Source: Polynucleobacter necessarius
GTDB lineage: Bacteria > Pseudomonadota > Gammaproteobacteria > Burkholderiales > Burkholderiaceae
DNA: 64,000 bases
Reading direction: 5' to 3'
Assembly: GCF_900095205.1 (NCBI RefSeq)
Contig: NZ_LT606951.1
Coordinates: 1,550,001-1,614,000 of the forward strand
Shown here: piece by piece, positions 57,480 through 64,000 of the stretch
Numbering within the stretch: the stretch's first letter is position 1
How the letters are laid out: each line of letters starts with the position of its first letter
The notes under the pieces: model-generated
The model's input: only the letters and a program-made list of their open reading frames with translations
What the model was told of the DNA's origin: nothing
The model's database searches: none
Program-made: the position numbers and the translations under genes

Positions 57480-58106
57480 ATGTGCGTTCAATACATCACT
57501 ACTGTCAATATTGGTTGGGTTAAGTCCCACTTTGATCTTGACCTGCCAATGAGCAGCGTACTTGAAGTATTTCCAACCTACCCCGGCCCCATCATTCTCA
57601 AAAGCCACAACACCAACCGAACCGCCATAGGTTTAGCGCGTTTTGGCCTGATACCTTCATGGGCAAAAGAGGAGACCTTTGGTAGAAAAACCTATAACAC
57701 TAGGGTGGAGACGGTAGATCAAAAACCATCCTATAGACATGCTTGGTCGCAACGTCATTACGCGTTAACTTTAGCGGATGCTTTTTACGAACCCTGCTAT
57801 AAATCAGGTAAAGCAATACGCACTGCAATCAAACAAGCGAATCAAGAGCCCATGGCAATTGCTTCTATCTGGGATACCTGGACCGAGCCAGAAACCGGGG
57901 AACTCATAGCCTCGTTTTCAATGCTAACAATTGATGCAAGTGCTCACCCAGTAATGCAACGCATGCATAAACCTGAAGATGAGAAACGCACAGTAGTTCC
58001 ATTAAAGCCCGAACTATTCGATGCATGGCTTAATGCAACACCAGAAGAAGCACGCGCCTTACTTCATTTAAATTCAATGCCTGAGTTAATTATACTGTCT
58101 AGCTAG
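57480..58106 (+). CDS. SRAP-domain protein (YedK/HMCES family)
   Basis: Family protein that shields abasic sites in single-stranded DNA by forming a covalent link with Cys2. The start ATG 57480 gives MCVQYITTV, placing Cys at residue 2 as required. Other active-site features: NTRVETV (Asn), ADAFYEP (Glu) and SAHPVMQRMHKP (His), all present. The usual MCGRY start reads MCVQY here, so the conserved Gly3-Arg4 are replaced. 208 residues. DNA binding at residue 4 may be altered. Confidence 0.88.
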   Translation: MCVQYITTVNIGWVKSHFDLDLPMSSVLEVFPTYPGPIILKSHNTNRTAIGLARFGLIPSWAKEETFGRKTYNTRVETVDQKPSYRHAWSQRHYALTLADAFYEPCYKSGKAIRTAIKQANQEPMAIASIWDTWTEPETGELIASFSMLTIDASAHPVMQRMHKPEDEKRTVVPLKPELFDAWLNATPEEARALLHLNSMPELIILSS

Positions 58107-58130
58107 GGAATTGAGTTTCTTCTAAAGACT

Positions 58131-58455
58131 CTAAAAACTAATGACGGGACTCATAGGCTGATAGGGTTCAGCTGATTCCGCTTCTAGAGCCTCAGCCTCT
58201 TCCTCACCCTTCGATTGACTATAGTATTTCGAATCTATTGAAGGCTTCTTGGAAGGATCCATTTGTTTTGCATTCGGAGCAACCGGTCAAAATGGACCCT
58301 CAACAGGAGTAAGAGGCTGACTATTAAACTCGTTGATCTCTTGCGGAGTATGGAGAGTATGTCTGCATTCCTGCGTTCGGCGAAGGGCTTTGAGCCCATG
58401 CGCAGAAGCTCATGAATAACGGGCAAGGGATTAATCCGATAAGGTATTTAGACAT
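58131..58455 (-). pseudogene. Small secreted protein, degraded
   Basis: From ATG 58455 a signal peptide (MSKYLIGLIPCPLFMSFCAW ending in AQ) is followed by SPSPNAGMQTYS. Phase is then lost near 58360. One frame over come PQEINEFNSQPLTPVEGPF, an in-frame TGA near 58294, then PVAPNAKQMDPSKKP and an acidic tail to TAG 58131-58133. The parts fit one low-complexity exported protein of about 105 residues. The family is unknown to me. Confidence 0.55.
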
Positions 58456-58515
58456 AGGCACCATTGTAGGTGAGGTGGGTCATTTACTTTCCCTTCAATT
58501 AATTACAATGCCAAG

Positions 58516-59406
58516 ATGTATTTATATCGAGTCCTTGCGCTAGCCTTATTGCTGCTTCCATCTATTTGCTTGGCGGTAGATTTGCAGCCCAATGATATCG
58601 TCGCGCCACTACCAGGCAAAAGTCATGCGATGTTTAGTTATCTCAATACAGGGAGCGGCACTTTCTACAAAAATGGTTCGGCTATCTCGTCCAAACCCTT
58701 TGTCAGCCCCGATATCAATACTCAAAGCGCTATAGCTCGTATCAGTACGAGTTATTCCATCATGGATTTGCCAGGGATTTCTTATCTCCAGATCCCCTAT
58801 GGATCGATTAAGCCCACTGGATCTCTTGCAGAATATTCTGCAACTACTGGCTTTGGCGACCTCACCTTTGCTACCGCAGTATGGCCTTATGCGGACAGAG
58901 AAAAAAGGCGGTACTTTGGCATAGCTGGCTATCTAACTGCACCGACAGGAAGTTATAACAGTCAGCAAGTTTTTAATGTTAGCGAGAACCGCTATAAAAC
59001 AGATATTCAAATGGGCTATCAGCAACCCATTATTGAAAATTTGGATGGGATGATTGCCGTCGACACGATGTGGTTTGGAGGCAATAGTCAGTGCGCTGCC
59101 GCGTGTTTCTCAACAAACAATACCTCGCTAAATCAGAAAATACTCACCACCACACAGCTTGGGCCTATTTATAAGATTAATCAAACCTACACTCTAGGTG
59201 CCTCCTATTTCTATGTGGCAAGTGGCGCCACCACAATTGGTAACACCTATCAAAACAATGTTGTGAATACACAGCGCTTGTTGCTGAGCGCTTTGGCACA
59301 TTACCCATTTGGCAGAATCAGCCTTCAATACGGACGTGACATGGAAATTAAAAATGGCTTCATTGAAACCCGTCGCTTGATCGTTCGCTACACAACCGAG
59401 TTTTAA
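58516..59406 (+). CDS. Outer-membrane beta-barrel protein, phenol-degradation meta-pathway (MetA) type
   Basis: 296 residues. A signal peptide ends ICLAVD. The mature part is a run of amphipathic beta strands (ISYLQIPYGSIKPTGSLAEY, TTGFGDLTFATAVWPYA, YFGIAGYLTAPTGSYN, KTDIQMGYQQPI, TLGASYFYVASGAT) and ends in Phe, as barrel proteins do. The GFGDL and LTAPTG motifs match the family annotated from phenol-degradation clusters. The substrate is unknown, and no aromatic-degradation genes lie nearby. Intact. Confidence 0.8.
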   Translation: MYLYRVLALALLLLPSICLAVDLQPNDIVAPLPGKSHAMFSYLNTGSGTFYKNGSAISSKPFVSPDINTQSAIARISTSYSIMDLPGISYLQIPYGSIKPTGSLAEYSATTGFGDLTFATAVWPYADREKRRYFGIAGYLTAPTGSYNSQQVFNVSENRYKTDIQMGYQQPIIENLDGMIAVDTMWFGGNSQCAAACFSTNNTSLNQKILTTTQLGPIYKINQTYTLGASYFYVASGATTIGNTYQNNVVNTQRLLLSALAHYPFGRISLQYGRDMEIKNGFIETRRLIVRYTTEF

Positions 59407-59411
59407 GTTTT

Positions 59412-60005
59412 TTATACTCGCTTGCGCTGGATAAGATGTTTAATCATCGGCAGTCGGCAGGCAAGCAGCATCAGTAAGACTGCGCCATAAATAGAAACTA
59501 CCTCTAAATCATTTTTACCAGCCTTATGCCACCAGTAGTGAGCGATGGCAGTACAGGCAACTACATAAATAAGCTTGTGTAATAAACTCCAGCGTCTTCC
59601 TAATTTTCGAACAGCCCATTGATTTGATGTCAGAGCTAAAGGAGTTAGCAATACTAAAGTCAAAAATCCCATAGTAATAAATGGTCTCTTCAAGACATCG
59701 CCCCACATCGACTGAATATCTAAGTTTTGATCTAACCAAAACCAAATTGAAAAATGAATACAGGCATAAAAGAAGCAAAACAGGCCTAACATACGTCGCA
59801 ACTTTACCCATGCAACATGATTAGTAAGCAAGCGCAATGGAGTCATCGCAAGCGTGATGCATAAAAAGATTAGTGCCCAAGTGCCAGTTGAACGAATAAT
59901 GAATTCGATGGGATTGGCTCCTTGGTCTTCATGAACACCAAGCCAGATCAAACGGGCTAGCGGTATTAGGGATAGCAAAAAGACGATTGCCTTAACTGAA
60001 TTCAT
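59412..60005 (-). CDS. msrQ: Heme-binding membrane subunit MsrQ of the periplasmic methionine-sulfoxide reductase
   Basis: Heme b membrane protein that feeds electrons from the quinone pool or flavin to MsrP. 197 residues with six hydrophobic segments. Candidate heme His lie in FFYACIHFSIWFW, KLGRRWSLLHKLIYVV and ACTAIAHYWWHKAG. Intact. MsrP, the periplasmic molybdenum enzyme usually encoded just upstream, is not here: the upstream neighbour is the broken iorB. This leaves MsrQ without its partner in this window. Confidence 0.9.
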   Translation of the reverse strand: MNSVKAIVFLLSLIPLARLIWLGVHEDQGANPIEFIIRSTGTWALIFLCITLAMTPLRLLTNHVAWVKLRRMLGLFCFFYACIHFSIWFWLDQNLDIQSMWGDVLKRPFITMGFLTLVLLTPLALTSNQWAVRKLGRRWSLLHKLIYVVACTAIAHYWWHKAGKNDLEVVSIYGAVLLMLLACRLPMIKHLIQRKRV

Positions 60006-60018
60006 AAGCCATATTAAA

Positions 60019-60050
60019 CGACCCTATTCATTATCAAACTAATAGGGTCG
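60019..60050 (-). terminator. Hairpin between iorB relic and msrQ
   Basis: CGACCCTATT at 60019-60028 is the exact complement of AATAGGGTCG at 60041-60050, with a 12-base loop and TTTAATA after it on the minus strand. It is probably the terminator of the iorAB transcript. Confidence 0.65.
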
Positions 60051-60078
60051 ATTCATCAAAAATAGCCTGAATTGATAT

Positions 60079-62309
60079 CTAAGCCAAACTCAACCCTTCT
60101 TTGCTCAGCGGAAAATTGCGAACGGACCCACCAATTGCAGCAAAAACTGCATTCGCAACTGCTGGACCAACGACACAGATCGTGGGTTCACCTACCCCAC
60201 CCCAGAAATCATAACTAGGTACGAGAACGGTTTCAATTCTAGGGGTAGAGGCCAATTTCAGTAGTGGATAAGTATCTAAATTCTGCTGCTTAATGCGGCC
60301 ATTTTCCACGGAGATCTCAGGCAAGAAATAGCCCCCAATGCCATCGCTATAGAACCTTCAATTTGCTCACGAGTTAAGTAAGGATTAACTACATGCCCAG
60401 AATTTAAAGCAAAGACTAAACGAGTTACTTTCACTACATTATTCTGAACCGTCACCTCTGCTACACAAGCAGAGTAACTGGCGTAACCCATGAACTGTGC
60501 AATACTGCGAAACGTTCCTGCGGGCAAAGGCTTATCCCACTCTGCTTTTTAGTGGCAGCATTTAGTACGCCTAAATGCTTTGGATGACTCTGCATCAGCG
60601 CTTGCCTAAATTGCACTGGGTCCTTTCCAGCCGCCTTTGCACACTCATCCATGAAGCATTCCATAAAAATGCCATTTTGATTTGTATTCACACCACGCCA
60701 TGGACCAACAGGTACGTGGGTATTTTTCATAACGTATTCGGTTAAGAGTGTTGGAAAAGTGTAGCCAAGTTGTGCATCTGGTCCATTCTCATAAAAACCC
60801 TGAAGTTGACGCTCATCCTTACCATTCTTGATGCTTTGTGGGGCTAGGGTTGCTAATTGATTGGCCAGCAACCTTAATATGCATGCCAGTGACATTTCCA
60901 GAACCATCAATACCCGCAGTCATCTTTGCCATTGCGATTGGATAATAGTAATCATGAGTCATATCTTCTTCACGACTCCAAACTACTTTGACTGGGATGC
61001 CTGGGAATTTTTGCGCCACTTTAGCGGCTAAGGTTGTGAAATCCTGCGTTGATCCACAACGACCTAAACCACAGCCAGAATCTAATTTATAAACTTCACA
61101 ATTGGTAAGCGGAAATCCAGTGGCTTCAGATAATGCAGCTAATGAACCCTCTCCATTTTGAGTTGGCACCCATGCCTCTGCTCGATCGCCTGTGATTTTA
61201 ACGGTAGCATTCATTGGCTCCATCGTGACGTGAGCACGATAAGGTGTGTAATAAATGGTTTCTACTTTTTTTGCGGCACTATTAAATAGCAGCAGGCGCA
61301 TCTCCTACTTTGCGCTGCCAAAAATCACTTTGCTCATCCAGACCTTCACGCAACATTTTATTAATGCCATCTTGTGAAACGGTAGCAGCTTTGCCTTCAT
61401 CCCAAACAATAGGCATTGCATTCAGCGCGGCGTTGGCATACCACCAAGTATCAGCCACTACAGCAACTGTGCTGTCCTTAATTTTGACAACGCCCTTAAC
61501 GCCACGCATCTCTTTAATCTTGGCTTCGTCATAGCTCACTAATTTGCCGCCAAATACTGGGCAAGCCTTGACAGAGGCACAAAGCATCCCCGGGAGTTGC
61601 AAGTCAATGCCATATACCTTGGATCCATTGACTTTGTTAGCTGTATCAATCCGAGCATAGGGCTGCCCTGCTACTTTCCACTTTCGTGGATCTCTGAGGG
61701 TAATTGATTTTGGATCAGACGGAGTTAGGGTCGAAGCTAATTCAGCCACCTTGCCATAAGTTATTTTACGCCCCGTTGGCACATGAACAATGATGCCTTT
61801 ATCCACCACCAGTTCATTAACGGGCACATTCCACTGATTGGCTGCAGCCTGCATCAACATCATTCGCGCTGCTGCTGCTCCCCGACGAACATAGTCCTCA
61901 GAAATACGAATACCACGGCTACCGCCTGTACCATGCTCTCCCCAAACACGCTTCCGCGCCAAGCTTTGACCAGGAGTAGCGGATTGAGTTTTAACTTTCT
62001 TCCAATTGCATTCCAACTCTTCTGCTACCAACTGAGCTAATCCAGCACGAGTACCCTGCCCCATCTCAGAGCGGGCAATTCTGATGAGAACTGTGTCATC
62101 AGGTTTGATGCTAACCCAAGCATTTACTTCGGACTCTCCAACTTGAATAGGCGTATTGGGATCATATATAGCTAGAGCCTGTGCATAAGCATCCTCAGGC
62201 AATGAGCCTCTACCCTCAACATCAAGCCACCACCAATCATGGTGCCCTTGATAATAAATTCACGACGGGAAGAGTTTTCTAAACGAATAAACGGTTTATA
62301 AGTAGTCAT
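60079..62309 (-). pseudogene. Isoquinoline 1-oxidoreductase beta-subunit-type molybdoenzyme, degraded
   Basis: Large catalytic subunit of the xanthine-oxidase family, holding the molybdopterin cofactor. ATG 62309 opens a twin-arginine signal (SSRREFIIKG). The phase is then lost near 62210. Pieces in three frames follow: MGQGTRAGLAQLVAEEL and GEHGTGGSRGIRISEDYVRR (cofactor contacts), CGLGRCGSTQDF, PWRGVNTNQNGIFMECF and VGEPTICVVGPAVANAVFAA. At least five frame changes (near 62210, 61290, 60880, 60515, 60310). No single frame holds the active site. It is coupled to the iorA relic 10 bases upstream. Confidence 0.9.
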
Positions 62310-62319
62310 ATTTACCCCC

Positions 62320-62831
62320 TTACCCGCGAGTCGCTGGAGTGGCGCCGTATTGCGCTAAAACATCCACCAACTTCTTTTGACCAGAAGCCACATGGATTCC
62401 ATCGCGAATCTTTTGGTAAGTACCGCAATGGCATAAATTTCCCATCGCATTATCAATGTCGGCATCGGTAGGCTTTGGATTTCTTTTTAAGAGGGCTGCC
62501 CGCAGCCATTATTTGACCAGGCTGACAATAACCACACTGAGGTACATCTGGAGCAATCCAAGCTTGCTGCACTGGATGCATAGAATTTTTAGATAAGGCT
62601 TCAATAGTAGTGATTTTGGCCTTACCGACTGCAGATACCGGAATAGAGCAAGAACGAACAGGCTCTCCATTGAGGTAAACGGGTACAGGCGCCACATTGC
62701 GCTACGCCACAACCGTACTTAGTTCCCGTTAACCCTACCACCTCCCGAATAGCCCATAACAAGGGCATATTGGGTTCCACATCGATATTTTGAATCTGCC
62801 CGTTAATATCTAACTGCATATTGCCTCCCAT
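62320..62831 (-). pseudogene. [2Fe-2S] subunit of the isoquinoline oxidoreductase-type enzyme, degraded
   Basis: Small iron-sulfur subunit for electron transfer from the Mo site. From ATG 62831 ([21 protein letters not shown], after four residues) it holds [10 protein letters not shown], part of the plant-ferredoxin-like cluster. Phase changes near 62695 and again near 62490. The second cluster motif [12 protein letters not shown] is in the middle frame and the tail with [12 protein letters not shown] in the third, to TAA 62320-62322. No frame holds all eight cluster cysteines. Confidence 0.9.
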
Positions 62832-62962
62832 GTTTTTCTTTTCAAATGACTATAAATCATTCTGATCTTTTTGCGCTTGCACATAAAACGCCTTTAGCCA
62901 AGCCAAAGCCCTATCGAATTGGGCGGTAATTTGCTATCCTAAAAGCTCATTTAAGGATAAAT

Positions 62963-63178
62963 ATGACTGAAGAAAACCAAACCCAGAACGACGAAGATTT
63001 TGACTTTGGGTGTGAGTGCGCAATGACCTTACTCAATGAGCCTACGGAAGATCGACTCAATGACTTAATTGATGAACTTGATGAGGAGGGCATGATTTCC
63101 ACCGAGGTAGTTTATGGCTTACTCGCCACCATCTTAATGAGCATGAACGAAGAAGAACATGAGGGCGATGAGCACTAA
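62963..63178 (+). CDS. Small acidic protein, unrecognised
   Basis: 71 residues, strongly acidic (EENQTQNDEDFDFGCECAM, NDLIDELDEEGMIS, EEEHEGDEH), with two Cys spaced by one residue. No signal peptide or membrane segment. An AAGGAT ribosome site stands before ATG 62963. The even codon pattern and conserved-looking core suggest a real protein, but I do not know the family. Its 3' end overlaps the convergent dehydratase gene by four bases. Confidence 0.65.
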   Translation: MTEENQTQNDEDFDFGCECAMTLLNEPTEDRLNDLIDELDEEGMISTEVVYGLLATILMSMNEEEHEGDEH

Positions 63179-63468
63179 TTGGCATTCATTACTTTATCGG
63201 CAAAAGCATCCATTGCTTTTGCCAACTGAACATCCAATGTAGTCAAAGCAGCGACTGAATGGGTGCTTAGTTGAACAGTTACCTTGTTCCAAGAATTTGA
63301 CCAATCAGGATGATGATTAATTTGTTCAGCGTATTGCGCACTTAAAGTCATAAATTCAAAGGCTTGCTTAAAATCTACAAAAACAAATTCACGCGTAATC
63401 GCCTTTCCCTCAGCCAATAGTGACCACAAGGGAAGCTCTGCTACTACGTTCAATTCTTCAATCTTCAA
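63175..63468 (-). CDS. phhB: 4a-hydroxytetrahydrobiopterin dehydratase (pterin-4a-carbinolamine dehydratase)
   Basis: Recycles the pterin cofactor by dehydrating the 4a-carbinolamine. The signature INHHPDWSNSWNKVTVQLSTHS contains the paired His and the later His of the active site. 97 residues, standard length. I see no phenylalanine hydroxylase in the window. Some bacterial members serve other pterin roles, including in Moco-related metabolism, but that is not tested here. Confidence 0.92.
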   Translation of the reverse strand: MKIEELNVVAELPLWSLLAEGKAITREFVFVDFKQAFEFMTLSAQYAEQINHHPDWSNSWNKVTVQLSTHSVAALTTLDVQLAKAMDAFADKVMNAN

Positions 63469-63479
63469 GATCTAAGCCC

Positions 63480-64000
63480 TTAAGTAGCGTTACTTTGTGA
63501 TAGCTGCTTTAAATCTTCCGGATAAAGCCACCGCCACTCACCCTCAGCCAAATCAATAGGCATGCGGTAGGCTCCAATTTCCGTGCGGTGCAACTTATCT
63601 ACATGGTTTCCCGACCGCAGCCATCATGCGCTTGACTTGGTGATAACGCCCTTCAACGATAGTCATTGCCAACACGTGCTCTGAGATGATGTCGCATACG
63701 GTAGCAAAACAAGGCTTAGGGTCGTCATCAAGCACAACGCCATTGAGCAAGTGATCTATTTGCTTCTGAGTAATAGGTTCTGGTGTAGTAATTTCATAAA
63801 CCTTCCCTATATTTTTCTTAGGAGTGGTCATCTTATGAATGAACTGTCCATCGTCAGAAATCAAGAGCAATCCCGTGGCGTCATAGGCTAAACGCCCCAC
63901 ACACTGCAAGCCTCGCTCAACAAATGGGCTGGAAAGTAAACTATAAACGCTTGGATGATGGGTCGTTTTATGGGAACACTCATAATTTGCTGGCTTATTA
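63480..64000 (-). pseudogene. RsuA/RluE-family pseudouridine synthase, partial, damaged
   Basis: rRNA pseudouridine synthase; the N-terminus lies beyond the window edge. NKPANYECSHKTTH and GRLAYDATGLLLISDDGQFIHKM align with the family, where the first motif residue after GRL is the catalytic Asp (GRLDxDTTG). Here it is Ala. A one-base insertion in an A run near 63606 then throws off the tail; corrected, it reads VDKLHRTEIGAYRMPIDLAE to TAA 63480-63482. The catalytic Asp change and the frameshift are independent, so two lesions are seen. Confidence 0.8.

Noticed and set aside
1..64000. CRISPR arrays, insertion sequences, phage genes or toxin-antitoxin pairs
   Set aside because: No regularly spaced repeats, transposase or integrase motifs, or terminal inverted repeats were seen. 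The broken genes show indels, not insertions.

Overview
The window reads as a betaproteobacterial chromosome of the Burkholderiaceae, most like Polynucleobacter. The grounds are recognisable gene orders (rpsF-priB-rpsR-rplI-dnaB; rpmF-plsX-fabHDG-acpP-fabF; degQ-lepA-lepB-rnc-era-recO-pdxJ-acpS-nagZ), an EarP/EF-P pair of the arginine-rhamnosylating type, a compact layout and moderate GC. About a fifth of the genes are visibly broken by single-base indels or stop codons while informational and envelope genes are whole. That is what one expects of a recently host-restricted lineage such as the Euplotes endosymbiont Polynucleobacter necessarius. The species assignment is inference from gene content; no database was searched. 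Many lesions lie in short homopolymers, so some sequencing error cannot be excluded from sequence alone.

Layout. 1-2040: hom (cut by the window edge) and an alanine-type aminotransferase. 2120-9256: an Mth938-domain gene and a complete aminoarabinose (arn) operon with ArnA split into two genes. 9289-15616: bcp, a candidate structured small RNA with its own terminator, a shattered phoH, a C40 lipoprotein peptidase, a degraded autotransporter, mscS and a frameshifted PsiF-like gene. 15643-18588: the S6-PriB-S18-L9-DnaB operon. 18723-21415: asparaginase relic, lexA with an SOS box, a lipoprotein, tRNA-Cys and tRNA-Gly. 21532-26943: pgsA, uvrC, earP, efp, and a GNAT-like gene whose middle is read in the wrong frame between two compensating indels. 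26849-41461: the long leftward housekeeping block for fatty-acid synthesis, protein quality control, translation and RNA processing, in which nagZ and pdxJ are frameshifted and the expected sigma-E module between fabF and degQ is absent. 41569-46281: yceD, maf, a methyltransferase, sppA, a HAD phosphatase, rluC. 46358-49186: rne with a promoter, a long structured leader and a 3' hairpin. 49224-53659: moaA, mobA and moeA, all broken, a small membrane protein and a broken 2-hydroxyacid dehydrogenase. 53787-56545: fdxA, ferredoxin-NADP reductase, thyA, folA. 56559-64000: broken peptidyl-prolyl isomerase, SRAP protein, relic of a small secreted protein, outer-membrane barrel protein, msrQ without msrP, broken iorAB-type molybdoenzyme, a small acidic protein, pterin dehydratase and a partial, damaged pseudouridine synthase.

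How the genes work together. The clearest system-level signal is coordinated loss of molybdenum metabolism: three cofactor genes (moaA, mobA, moeA) and a molybdoenzyme (iorAB) are broken in one window, and MsrQ, the membrane partner of another molybdoenzyme, stands alone. In contrast lipid A aminoarabinose modification, fatty-acid synthesis, EF-P modification and thymidylate synthesis are kept whole. I saw no CRISPR array, insertion sequence, prophage or rRNA gene. I did not find a plainly new protein system. The least explained elements are the two structured RNA regions (bcp-phoH gap and rne leader) and the internally frame-scrambled GNAT gene.
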